Shown here: in pieces, positions 34,685 to 43,461 of the stretch
How positions within the stretch are numbered: position 1 is the first letter of the stretch
How the letters are laid out: every line of letters starts with the position of its first letter
Assembly: GCA_040756745.1 (NCBI GenBank)
Contig: JBFLYO010000009.1
Coordinates: 1-64,000, forward strand
Direction: 5' to 3'
From: JBFLYO01 sp040756745
GTDB lineage: Bacteria > Bacteroidota > Ignavibacteria > UBA10030 > UBA6906
Length of the DNA stretch: 64,000 nt
Notes under the pieces: model-generated
What the model was told of the DNA's origin: nothing
What the model saw: only the letters and a program-made list of their open reading frames with translations
The model's database searches: none
Position numbers and translations under genes: made by a program

Positions 34685-35605
34685 ATGAGTACTGATCGCG
34701 CCCTGCATGACGAGCTGGCGACGCTCCTCACCGAGCAGCGGAACCCGGCGTCGATGGATCTTGACTCGCTCAGCATCGATGGGGTCCTCCGCCTCATCAA
34801 TGCCCAGGACAAGCTCGTCCCACTTGCCGTGGAGCGGGAGATCCCATACATCGCGCGGGCCGTCGAGTTGATTGTCCATGCTCTCAAGAACGGTGGGCGG
34901 CTCTTCTATGTCGGAGCGGGCACAAGCGGCCGGCTGGGTGTTGTGGACGCCTCGGAGTGTCCTCCCACCTTCGGCACTGATCCGGAGATGGTGCGTGGCA
35001 TTATTGCCGGAGGCGATGCGGCAATGTTCCGCTCGCAGGAAGGGGCGGAAGATAACCCGGACGCAGCGGCACGTGACCTGGATGCACAGAAAGTCGGAGC
35101 GCGCGACGTGGTCTGCGGGATCGCAGCAAGCCGCAGGACCCCCTACGTCGTAGCGGCGGTGGCACATGCGCGCCGGCGCGGGGCTCGTACGATCTATGTG
35201 ACCACCAACCCGCGCGCTGAGTTCAACATCGATGTGGATGTGGCAATCTGTCCAGAGGTGGGGCCGGAGGTCCTCATGGGATCAACCCGGATGAAATCGG
35301 GGACGGCACAGAAGCTCGTGTTGAACATGCTGACCACCACTGCCATGGTGCGGTTGGGCAAGGTGTATGAGAATATGATGGTCGACCTCCAGCTCACCAA
35401 CCGCAAGCTGAGAGAGCGTTCAAAGCGGATCATCATGATGGCAACGGGGGTTTCGTATGAGCGGGCATCCGAGCTGCTGAGTCTCTCGGGTGGCCACGTG
35501 AAGACCGCCATCGTGATGGCCGGTGCCGGGGTCTCCGCCGAGGAGGCGAGGCAGAGGATTACAGAAGCAGACGGTTTCGTGCGCGCCGCGATCGCGTTAG
35601 CGTAA
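34685..35605 (+). CDS. murQ: N-acetylmuramic acid 6-phosphate etherase
   Basis: The 306-residue protein shows the MurQ signature: TEQRNPASMDLD at the N-terminus, the sugar-isomerase domain with YVGAGTSGRLGVVDASECPPTFG (start VGAGTSGRLG), and GSTRMKSGTAQKLVLNML (start GSTRMKSGTA). The enzyme cleaves the lactyl ether of MurNAc-6-P to give GlcNAc-6-P during cell-wall recycling. It stands 21 bases after rsmG and 85 before mfd; a small CCGGAA/TTCCGG hairpin lies in the latter gap. Confidence 0.94.
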   Translation: MSTDRALHDELATLLTEQRNPASMDLDSLSIDGVLRLINAQDKLVPLAVEREIPYIARAVELIVHALKNGGRLFYVGAGTSGRLGVVDASECPPTFGTDPEMVRGIIAGGDAAMFRSQEGAEDNPDAAARDLDAQKVGARDVVCGIAASRRTPYVVAAVAHARRRGARTIYVTTNPRAEFNIDVDVAICPEVGPEVLMGSTRMKSGTAQKLVLNMLTTTAMVRLGKVYENMMVDLQLTNRKLRERSKRIIMMATGVSYERASELLSLSGGHVKTAIVMAGAGVSAEEARQRITEADGFVRAAIALA

Positions 35606-35690
35606 CGGCGGCGGGGACCGGAATCCCTTCCGGGGCAAGCGGCGACAGACGTCGCGGCGCCGGAGGGGTGTACTATGTCTGTCAGGAAGC

Positions 35691-38600
35691 ATGATAGATC
35701 TGATCCAACAACGGATTCGTCAACTCCCCTCATTCCAGTTGCTCGTTGCTTCGAAGAAAGGGGAGATCACCGTAACAGGTCTTGCGGGGTCGGCGCTGGC
35801 GTTCGTCGTTGCCGGACTTCGCGATGAACTTCGGGCACCGGTCATCGTTGCCGCGCGGGACGAAAATTCCTCGGAGACGCTGCGTGACGACCTTGTACTG
35901 ATTCTGGGGGGGGAGCGGGTGCACCTGTTCAGGGGCGGCCACCGGGGGGCGACCGGGTCTTCGGGCCAGAGCGTTCCCGATGTCCAGGCTCTTCGTTCCT
36001 TTGCAGAAGCTCACGACTCAGTGCTCGTGGTACCCCCCCACGGCATGGCATCGCGGCTTCCCCTTCCTTCCGTCCTCCGCGAACAGGTTTTCCGCCTCTG
36101 CCGCGGCGAAGCAGCGGACCTGGTGGCCGTGGTCCGCACACTGAACGCGATGGGATTCGAGAAGAAGGAGTTCGTCGAGTCGCATGGGGACTACGCAGTC
36201 CGCGGCGGCATCCTCGATGTCTTCTCCCATGCGGGAGAAAATCCCGTGAGGGTGGAGTTTGCAGGAGACAGCATTGAATCGCTCCGTGAGTTTGATCCTC
36301 TCTCCCAGCGCTCCATCCGCGAGATTGAGCAGGCCACGGTGCTCCCGGACCTTCTTCGCAGCCGCGACGGCGAGGGACAAAGTGTTCGCGCCTCACTTGT
36401 GACAGACTATGCATCCGAAGGGACGCTGATCATTGTGGAGGAACCGGACCTGATCCGCCGCGACCTGGAGGGGCAGCAGGAAGGATCGGGGGGGGCGCGC
36501 GCGTCCTTTGCCGAGGTCTGGTCGGCCATAACGCGGTTCCGTTCTGTAACGGTACGATCCCTTGCCGGCGGGGAGTCTGGTGTGATCGACTTCGGCTCAC
36601 TTCCTCAGCCGGCATTCAACGGAAGCATAGCAACACTGCGACAGGACATTGCCCGGCTGCAGGAGGAAAAGGTTGACGTTGCCATTACATGCGACAGTCA
36701 GGCTGAGCTGTCGCGGCTGAAAGAGCTTGTTGAAGCTCTCCCGGAAGAGGCGGAAGAAACGGCGGGGAAAGCGGCAAGTGCGATCAGTCCGGTAAAGTTT
36801 GCGCTCGAGGCGCTCCATGGCGGCTTTATCCTGCCGGAAGGACGCCTCGCCGTCTATACAGAACATCAGATCTTCAACCGCGTGAAACGGCGGGGTCGCG
36901 CGCGCCCCGGGAGAGTGCGGGGCTTCACCGCGCGGGAGATGCAGAAACTGGTCCGCGGGGATTTCGTCGTCCACCAGGACTTCGGCATCGGGCGGTACGA
37001 CGGCATGAAGAAGATCCGGGTGGGAGACGCGGAGCAGGAGGTCGTGAAGATCCGCTACCAGGAGGGAGACACGCTCTTCGTCAATCTGAACTACCTCGGC
37101 AAGCTCCAGAAGTACGCATCGCAAGAAGGGCACGTCCCGGTGCTCTCGCGGCTTAGCAGCGGCGAATGGGACCGACTCAGGGCGCGAGCGAAGAAGAAAG
37201 TCAAAGACATCGCTCGCGACCTGATCACGCTCTATGCGCGCCGGAAAAGTGCGCAGGGGTTTGCCTACGCTCCCGACTCCCCCTGGCAGAAAGAACTCGA
37301 AGCGTCGTTCATGTATGAAGACACGTTCGATCAGGCGAAGGCAACGCTCGACGTGAAGAAGGACATGGAGTCGCCTCATCCGATGGACCGGCTGATCTGC
37401 GGTGACGTGGGGTTTGGCAAGACGGAAGTGGCGGTGCGTGCGGCGTTCAAGGCGGTGCTCGACGGGAAACAGGTTGCGGTGTTGGTGCCCACCACGATCC
37501 TGGCGATGCAGCATTACCATACATTCAGGGACCGGATCGGTCGGTACGCCGTACGCCTCGAGGTGATGTCGCGCTTCCGCTCGAAGAAGGAACAGGATGC
37601 GATTGCCGCCCGGCTGAAGAGCGGTGAGCTGGACATCGTCATTGGCACGCACCGGATTCTCTCGAAAGACATCGCAATGAAGAATCTGGGGCTGTTGATC
37701 GTCGACGAGGAGCATCGCTTCGGCGTGGGTGCAAAAGAAAAGCTGCGTCAGATGAGGACGGAGGTCGACACGCTGTCGCTCACCGCGACGCCCATCCCGC
37801 GCACGCTTCACTTTTCGCTCTTGGGGGCAAGAGACCTCTCGATCATCGCCACACCGCCGCGGAACCGGCTTCCGGTGATCACGGAGATCCTTCAGTGGAA
37901 CGATGAAGTCATCCGGCAGGCAGTCGTTCGGGAGCTGCAGCGGGGAGGGCAGGTCTACTTCGTCCACGACCGGGTGCAGACGATGAACGACGTCGTAGGA
38001 CGTCTGCAAACGATCCTCCCCGCGGTCCGGATCCGTGCGGCGCACGGCCAGATGTCGTCACACGCCCTGGAAAACGTGATGATGGCGTTCCTGGAGAAGC
38101 GATGCGACATGCTGGTGGCGACAAAGATCATCGAGTCGGGCCTGGATATCCCCAACGTGAACACAATCGTCATCAACCGGGCCGACCGGTTCGGCATGGC
38201 AGAGCTCTATCAGCTCCGCGGACGGGTCGGCCGTTCCAATGTCCAGGCGTATGCGTATCTGCTTGTTCCCCCGGTGGCGTCGATGCCGAAGCAGACGGTG
38301 CAGCGCCTGCAGGCGATGGAGGAGTTCACGGAGCTTGGCTCGGGGTTCCATCTGGCGATGCGGGACCTGGAGATCCGGGGAGCCGGGAATCTGCTCGGGG
38401 CTGAACAGAGCGGGTTCATCGAGACCATGGGTTTCGAAACCTACACGCGGATCCTGGAAGAAGCTGTGCAGGAGCTGAAGGATGAAGAGTTCCGTGGACT
38501 CTTCACGGGGGAGGGACTCCATGCCCGGCGGCGCACGGAGACCGTTGTGGAATCAGACCTTGATGCATTCATCCCCGATCAGTACGTGGGGAGCGACGCA

Positions 38601-39014
38601 GAGCGACTCTTGCTCTATCGACGGCTGTACGATCTGACAACACTCGAGCAGCTGCAGGAGGTGCGGGAAGAGATGACGGACCGCTTCGGAAAATTTCCAG
38701 TCGAGCTCGACCATCTCTTCGGCATGGTCCGCCTTCGGCTGGCAGGGGCGGCAGTGGGATTTTCCCGGATTGCCCTCCGCGGCGAGCGGATGCATGTTGA
38801 ATTCCCGCCCGAGACCAGTACACAGTTCTATGAATCGGAGAGATTTCAACAACTCATAAAGAATGTTTCCGGGATGAAATCTCGCGACGCATCATTGCGC
38901 CAGGAAGGGAACGCGCTGAACCTCTCCCTCCGTCTTGATGGCGCATCCACAGGAATCGAAAAACTTGAGAAGGCGATCACCCTCCTTTGCGAGATCTCCA
39001 GCAAACGTGGGTAG
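35691..39014 (+). CDS. mfd: transcription-repair coupling factor Mfd
   Basis: The 1,107-residue protein has UvrB-like N-terminal domains (GDYAVRGGILDVF near 165), the RNA polymerase interaction (CarD-like) domain from ~420 (GDFVVHQDFGIGRYDGM, GDTLFVNLNYL), the superfamily 2 translocase with Walker A CGDVGFGKTEVA (~570), DEEHRFGV, SLTATPIPRTLHFSL and SGLDIPNVNTI, and the C-terminal TRCF domain. It removes stalled RNA polymerase and recruits UvrA. It precedes the dcw promoter region. Confidence 0.96.
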   Translation: MIDLIQQRIRQLPSFQLLVASKKGEITVTGLAGSALAFVVAGLRDELRAPVIVAARDENSSETLRDDLVLILGGERVHLFRGGHRGATGSSGQSVPDVQALRSFAEAHDSVLVVPPHGMASRLPLPSVLREQVFRLCRGEAADLVAVVRTLNAMGFEKKEFVESHGDYAVRGGILDVFSHAGENPVRVEFAGDSIESLREFDPLSQRSIREIEQATVLPDLLRSRDGEGQSVRASLVTDYASEGTLIIVEEPDLIRRDLEGQQEGSGGARASFAEVWSAITRFRSVTVRSLAGGESGVIDFGSLPQPAFNGSIATLRQDIARLQEEKVDVAITCDSQAELSRLKELVEALPEEAEETAGKAASAISPVKFALEALHGGFILPEGRLAVYTEHQIFNRVKRRGRARPGRVRGFTAREMQKLVRGDFVVHQDFGIGRYDGMKKIRVGDAEQEVVKIRYQEGDTLFVNLNYLGKLQKYASQEGHVPVLSRLSSGEWDRLRARAKKKVKDIARDLITLYARRKSAQGFAYAPDSPWQKELEASFMYEDTFDQAKATLDVKKDMESPHPMDRLICGDVGFGKTEVAVRAAFKAVLDGKQVAVLVPTTILAMQHYHTFRDRIGRYAVRLEVMSRFRSKKEQDAIAARLKSGELDIVIGTHRILSKDIAMKNLGLLIVDEEHRFGVGAKEKLRQMRTEVDTLSLTATPIPRTLHFSLLGARDLSIIATPPRNRLPVITEILQWNDEVIRQAVVRELQRGGQVYFVHDRVQTMNDVVGRLQTILPAVRIRAAHGQMSSHALENVMMAFLEKRCDMLVATKIIESGLDIPNVNTIVINRADRFGMAELYQLRGRVGRSNVQAYAYLLVPPVASMPKQTVQRLQAMEEFTELGSGFHLAMRDLEIRGAGNLLGAEQSGFIETMGFETYTRILEEAVQELKDEEFRGLFTGEGLHARRRTETVVESDLDAFIPDQYVGSDAERLLLYRRLYDLTTLEQLQEVREEMTDRFGKFPVELDHLFGMVRLRLAGAAVGFSRIALRGERMHVEFPPETSTQFYESERFQQLIKNVSGMKSRDASLRQEGNALNLSLRLDGASTGIEKLEKAITLLCEISSKRG

Positions 39015-39101
39015 GAGTGTCGTAACGCAGCGACCCTCCACGCCCGTGACTACTCCACCCCCTCATTTCCACTGTTTTTGCGCGGTTTTCGGATTATTTC
39101 C

Positions 39102-39129
39102 TTGACTTTCAAAACCAAAAGAATATCTT
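39102..39129 (+). promoter_or_regulatory. dcw cluster promoter upstream of mraZ
   Basis: TTGACT (39102-39107), a 16-base spacer and TATCTT (39124-39129) lie in an AT-richer stretch of the 206-base mfd-mraZ gap. It is the only clear promoter before the long mraZ-to-ftsZ gene run. Confidence 0.55.
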
Positions 39130-39140
39130 ACGTCACACCG

Positions 39141-39168
39141 GTGGGTAAAAGTGGGTAACCGGTGGGTA
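39141..39168 (+). promoter_or_regulatory. MraZ operator: three GTGGGTA direct repeats
   Basis: GTGGGTA occurs three times, with TGGG cores at 39142, 39152 and 39163 (spacing 10 and 11 bases). MraZ of E. coli is known to bind TGGGN repeats separated by about five bases upstream of its own gene. Position just downstream of the promoter -10 element suggests repression of the cluster by MraZ. Confidence 0.78.
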
Positions 39169-39220
39169 GAAATTTGCCCGCAAAGGGCATTTTCATTTTT
39201 TTGGCCGCTCGCATCCGGAG

Positions 39221-39664
39221 ATGTCCTCGTTCAAGGGGTCATACGCCTATTCTGTCGACAGCAAAGGTCGGATCAACATTCCGGCCAGGCTGCGAAAGTA
39301 CGTCTCGGCTGAAGCGAACGACACGTTCGTGATCACGCGGGGCTTTGAGCGGTGCCTCTTCGTGTATCCTCTCGACGAATGGAACAAGTTTGAACATGCA
39401 ATACGATCGCTGCCGGCTTCGGATCCGAAGGGGCGCTACTTCACGCGGACGCTCCTCGACAAAGCGGCGGAGGCGCAGCTCGACGGACAATCGCGCATCA
39501 TGATTCCCAGGGATCTCCTTCAGCTGGCCGGTATCGACAATGAAGTCCTGATCATCGGCGTCCTCGAGCGCATCGAAATCTGGAACCCGAAAGTCTACGA
39601 GGAGTACCGGAACTCACAACCTGAGAGTTACGAAGACGTCGCGCAGGCCGTGTTGAAGCGGTGA
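39221..39664 (+). CDS. mraZ: transcriptional regulator MraZ
   Basis: The 147-residue protein contains two AbrB-like MraZ domains, beginning FKGSYAYSVDSKGRINIPARLRK and repeated as AAEAQLDGQSRIMIPRDLL. MraZ forms ring oligomers that bind TGGG repeats, which are present in its own upstream region here. It heads the dcw cluster, ten bases before rsmH. Confidence 0.95.
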   Translation: MSSFKGSYAYSVDSKGRINIPARLRKYVSAEANDTFVITRGFERCLFVYPLDEWNKFEHAIRSLPASDPKGRYFTRTLLDKAAEAQLDGQSRIMIPRDLLQLAGIDNEVLIIGVLERIEIWNPKVYEEYRNSQPESYEDVAQAVLKR

Positions 39665-39673
39665 GGCCTTGCG

Positions 39674-40591
39674 ATGCTCTTCCATCATGAGCCGGTGCTC
39701 TGTGCGGAGGCCCTGGAGTTTCTCCTTACCGACCGCGACGGGGTGTACGTTGACGGGACAATCGGGGGAGGGGGGCATGCAGAGGCGATCCTGCGAAAGG
39801 TCGGTCCGTCTGCGCGGCTGATCGGGTTTGACGCCGACCGTGATGCGATCGATGCGGCCGCACGGAGGTTGGCGGGAGAAGAGCGTCGGATGACGCTGAT
39901 CCACGCAAACTTCCGTGCAATGGCGGAGGAATTGTCGGCACGCGGTGTGGGTGCGGTTGCGGGGATCCTCTTCGACCTCGGTGTGTCTTCCCACCAGATC
40001 GACGAGGCGGAGAAGGGGTTCAGTTTTCGGTCCGATGAGCGGCTGGATATGCGGATGGACCGCCGTCTGTATCTCAGCGGCTGGGATGTGGTCAACACGT
40101 ATCCGGAACAGCGGCTCGCGGCGGTGCTGTACGAATTCGGAGAGGAGCGGGCGTCGCGCCGCATCGCACGGGCGATTGTGGAACACCGTCCGATCGATAC
40201 CACCGGTGCGCTGAAGCAGGTGGTGGAAGGTTGTGTCGGTGGGCGGTTTCTTCAGAAATCGCTCGCGCGGGTGTTCCAGGCAGTACGCATTGAGGTCAAT
40301 CAAGAGATTACGAGCCTGGAACACGCGTTGGGCGATGTGCCTGCGCTGTTGATGCGCGGCGGGCGATGCGTGGTCATCGCATATCACTCGCTCGAAGACC
40401 GGACGGTTAAGAATTTTTTCAGGGAAGAAGCGGCGGACCGGACTGCATCGGGACACAAATCGGTGCCGGATGCGCCACGCGTGCCGCGGTTGAAGATTCT
40501 GACGAAGAAACCGGTCACGGCGAGCAATGAGGAATGTGCCCGCAACCCGAGGGCACGCAGTGCAAAACTGAGGGCGGCGGAACGAACGTAA
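39674..40591 (+). CDS. rsmH: 16S rRNA (cytosine1402-N4)-methyltransferase RsmH
   Basis: The 305-residue product starts MLFHHEPVLCAEALEFL and has YVDGTIGGGGHAEAIL for AdoMet binding, FDLGVSSHQIDEAEKGFSF and VNQEITSLEHAL, all RsmH/MraW features. It methylates C1402 of 16S rRNA. It is the second gene of the dcw cluster, in the usual place between mraZ and ftsL. Confidence 0.95.
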   Translation: MLFHHEPVLCAEALEFLLTDRDGVYVDGTIGGGGHAEAILRKVGPSARLIGFDADRDAIDAAARRLAGEERRMTLIHANFRAMAEELSARGVGAVAGILFDLGVSSHQIDEAEKGFSFRSDERLDMRMDRRLYLSGWDVVNTYPEQRLAAVLYEFGEERASRRIARAIVEHRPIDTTGALKQVVEGCVGGRFLQKSLARVFQAVRIEVNQEITSLEHALGDVPALLMRGGRCVVIAYHSLEDRTVKNFFREEAADRTASGHKSVPDAPRVPRLKILTKKPVTASNEECARNPRARSAKLRAAERT

Positions 40592-40621
40592 CTGCATGCC
40601 GCCGGCCGGGGGGAGCAACGC

Positions 40622-41074
40622 ATGGCCAAATTGCCGGGCGGATTGGCAGAGGGGACGGCGGCTCCAGCGGTAACTCGGGAGCGCCGGTATATCTATGGGA
40701 GTGTACCTGCGGGGGGAGCCGCGGGGTACGCCATCCGTCCCAATAGGAAGGCCGCCCGCCGTACGGTCTCCACGTTCAACATCATTCTTCTGCTCTTCGG
40801 GCTCGGGGGAGCCATCGTCCTCTATATCAGCAACACCATCGCGATCGAACGCCTCTCCCTCCAAGTCGAACAGGCCCGCGAAAAGCTCAAACAGATCACC
40901 GATGCCAATAACGCGCTGAAGTCTGAGATCGATACCAAATCGGCGGCAGACCGGATCTATCCGCTTGCCGCAACCCGGCTCGGACTTCATCCATCGCAGC
41001 GGCAGATCGTATGGTTCCCCATCGACTGGGACAAAGCGCGGACGCTGGGGGTTTCGCCGCGCCCGGGAAAGTGA
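40622..41074 (+). CDS. ftsL: FtsL-like divisome protein
   Basis: The 150-residue protein has a cytoplasmic N-terminus of ~50 residues rich in Gly/Ala/Arg, one membrane helix (NIILLLFGLGGAIVLYISNT at ~54-73), then a coiled coil (LSLQVEQAREKLKQITDANN) and a short tail with LAATRLGLHPSQRQIVWFPID. This architecture, and the place between rsmH and ftsI, is that of FtsL, which links FtsB/FtsQ to FtsWI. Sequence similarity alone would be weak, so the name rests mostly on topology and context. Confidence 0.8.
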   Translation: MAKLPGGLAEGTAAPAVTRERRYIYGSVPAGGAAGYAIRPNRKAARRTVSTFNIILLLFGLGGAIVLYISNTIAIERLSLQVEQAREKLKQITDANNALKSEIDTKSAADRIYPLAATRLGLHPSQRQIVWFPIDWDKARTLGVSPRPGK

Positions 41075-41081
41075 GACTGGC

Positions 41082-43238
41082 GTGAACGGACATCCCGACC
41101 ACCCGACCAGGGAACAGTTGCGCACAGCCGCGGCTCGCGAGGTCAGCACTAGGATGCTCACCGTGAAGATTGCGCTCCTGGTCTTCTTCCTTGCGGTGAC
41201 CGCCAGGCTTGTCCAGATCCAGGTGATTGATGCAGCGAAGTACCAGGAGATCGCACGCCGGCAGCACACGCAGGTGGTGACGCTCCCTGCGCTCCGCGGG
41301 GAAATTCTTGACCGGCAGGTCAGGGTCCTGGTGTCGAATTCATCGCTCGTCTCGTATGCCGCGGATCCGAAGATCGTTGCCGACAGCATCCGTGATGTGG
41401 CGGTCCGCTTTGCCGAGGTCTTCGGCAGACCGGCGTCGACGTACCTGGAAAAACTGCGCAGAGACGACACGAGGTTCGTCTGGCTCGAACGCCGCGTTCC
41501 TCCCGAGTATCGGCGCCGCATCCCTTCGGGCCGGTTTGGAGGGGTAGTGACGCTGAACGAGCCGAGGCGACTCTATCATTACGCGCACACGGCAGGCCAG
41601 CTGATCGGGTTGACGGACATTGACAACCACGGGCTGAGCGGACTGGAACTCGAGCTGGATTCTCTGCTGAGAGGACGAAGCGGGTCGGTCGTTATGCAGC
41701 GCGATGCCCTCAACCGGCAACGGCCCTCGGTTGACTACCCGCGGGTGGAACCGGTCAACGGGAATTCGGTCGTCCTGACGATCGACATCGAGTACCAGGG
41801 GATTGTCGAGCAGGAACTCCGCAAGGGAGTCGAAGCAAATCACGCGGAGAGCGGACTCGCAGTCATGCTCGACCCGTCGAGCGGCGAGGTTCTGGCCATG
41901 GCGACCTGCGTTCCTGGGGGGCAGACCGACACACCATCGGTCCCTCTGCAGGCGTCGCGGAACCGGGTGATCAGCGACATGGTCGAGCCGGGGTCGGTAT
42001 TCAAGATCGTCACGGCAGGGGCAGCGCTTGAACGCAATCTGGTAACGCCGGAGCAAAAGTTCGATGCCGAGGAGGGCACGTACAAAGTCTACCTCCCGAA
42101 CGGGCGATACCGCAACACAATCACGGACACCCATAAGAACGGTATCATCACGTTCCAGGAGGCAATGGAGGTCTCCAGCAACATCGTCATGGCGAAAGTC
42201 TCCGACCTGATCGGCTCAGAAGCACTCTACACAACGGCGAGGAACTTTGGATTCGGGACGGAGACGGGGATCGGCCTGCCGGGAGAGGTAAGAGGAGAGC
42301 TCAAAATGCCGACCCAGTGGTCCGGCACCACGCTGAACAGCATGTCGTACGGCTACGAGGTTGCGTCGACCCCGCTCCAGATCGCTGCGGCGTATGCTGC
42401 CGTGGCCAATGGAGGTGTCCTGATGAAACCGTTCGTGGTCAAGTCGGTTCTCGATCCCGATGGGAGGATCATCGACGAGACCCGACCCGAACGCGTGCGA
42501 CGCGTGATTTCAAAGGAGACCGCAGACGTCCTGTCGCGGATGCTGCATGGGGTAGTTGAGCGGGGGACCGGGAAGCTTGCCGGCCTCCGCGCTGTGGCCG
42601 TCGCGGGGAAAACAGGAACGGCGAGAAAATACGAAAACGGTCGATACGTCCCCGGAAGTTACATCGCATCGTTCGTGGGGTTCTTCCCGACAGAAAACCC
42701 CTCAGTGGTATGCCTGGTGATGCTCGACCTGCCGGGCACGCCGACATACACCGGGGGACTCGTCAGCGCGCCGATCTTCAGAGCAATTGCCCAGAAGATC
42801 CATGCGACGTCGACCCGTTTTGCGCCGAGAGGGCCTGGCGAAGGATCTTCGGCACTGCGCAGAGCGGTCCCCGATGTTACGACGATGAAGGTTGTGGCGG
42901 CCACAGCGACCCTTGCGGCGAGAGGGTTTGAGACGGACATCCGGGGCGACGGAGGACAGGTAGCCAGGCAGTCTCCTGAACCTGGTACCATGGCAACGCA
43001 AGGTACCGACGTTGTGCTGATGACCGTCAACCCCGGACACGAGGGGCGGAAAGGATTCAGCGTGGTCCCCGACCTGAGGGGATTCTCGATCCGGAGGGCC
43101 GTGAATCGACTGGCCATGGAACATCTCGATGTTGCCGTCACGGGCTCGGGCGTCGTGCAGTCACAGTCACCGAAAGCCGGGGAACAGGTGAAAGCGGGGA
43201 CGAGGGTGGCGATACGGTGTGGAGGAAGGACAAATTAA
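41082..43238 (+). CDS. ftsI: septal penicillin-binding protein (transpeptidase) with two PASTA domains
   Basis: GTG 41082, eight bases after the ftsL stop, is preferred; the frame upstream overlaps ftsL. The 718-residue protein has an N-terminal anchor (KIALLVFFLAVTARLVQIQV), a PBP dimer domain and a transpeptidase domain with SVFK near residue 305, SSN near 364 and KTGTA near 509. Two PASTA domains follow from ~595 and ~661 (VPDVTTMKVVAATATL; VPDLRGFSIRRAVNRL). It cross-links septal peptidoglycan with FtsW. C-terminal PASTA repeats are most familiar from Gram-positive PBPs and occur in some Bacteroidota FtsI proteins. Confidence 0.93.
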   Translation: MNGHPDHPTREQLRTAAAREVSTRMLTVKIALLVFFLAVTARLVQIQVIDAAKYQEIARRQHTQVVTLPALRGEILDRQVRVLVSNSSLVSYAADPKIVADSIRDVAVRFAEVFGRPASTYLEKLRRDDTRFVWLERRVPPEYRRRIPSGRFGGVVTLNEPRRLYHYAHTAGQLIGLTDIDNHGLSGLELELDSLLRGRSGSVVMQRDALNRQRPSVDYPRVEPVNGNSVVLTIDIEYQGIVEQELRKGVEANHAESGLAVMLDPSSGEVLAMATCVPGGQTDTPSVPLQASRNRVISDMVEPGSVFKIVTAGAALERNLVTPEQKFDAEEGTYKVYLPNGRYRNTITDTHKNGIITFQEAMEVSSNIVMAKVSDLIGSEALYTTARNFGFGTETGIGLPGEVRGELKMPTQWSGTTLNSMSYGYEVASTPLQIAAAYAAVANGGVLMKPFVVKSVLDPDGRIIDETRPERVRRVISKETADVLSRMLHGVVERGTGKLAGLRAVAVAGKTGTARKYENGRYVPGSYIASFVGFFPTENPSVVCLVMLDLPGTPTYTGGLVSAPIFRAIAQKIHATSTRFAPRGPGEGSSALRRAVPDVTTMKVVAATATLAARGFETDIRGDGGQVARQSPEPGTMATQGTDVVLMTVNPGHEGRKGFSVVPDLRGFSIRRAVNRLAMEHLDVAVTGSGVVQSQSPKAGEQVKAGTRVAIRCGGRTN

Positions 43239-43461
43239 GATTGAGGTCGAGATCGAGATTGAGGGGAAGAGCAGAGTAAGGGGTGGAGCAGGTTAAGGGG
43301 AAAAGCAGGTTAAGGGGTGAAGCAAGTTAAGGGGTGAAGCAGACTAAGGGGGAAAGCTGGTTGTATCGTCTTCCTTAACCATAACCATAACCATAACCAT
43401 AACCATAACCTTAACCTTAACCTCAACCTCAATCTTAATCTCAATCTCAATCTGCTCTTCC
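43239..43461. repeat. TTAAGG/AACCAT repeat tract between ftsI and murE
   Basis: The 223-base gap has two halves. The left half (to ~43350) contains imperfect units of about 16-17 bases with core AAGCAGGTTAAGGGG, four times or more. The right half (~43374-43453) is a hexamer array on the other strand sense: AACCAT about five times, then AACCTT, AACCTC and AATCTC. GGTTAAGG on the left can pair with CCTTAACC on the right, so the tract could fold into a large imperfect hairpin. No coding potential is evident. Confidence 0.85.

Noticed and set aside
36597..38045. 482-residue minus-strand frame opposite mfd
   Set aside because: Antisense shadow of Mfd, His/Arg/Asp-rich without any recognisable motif.
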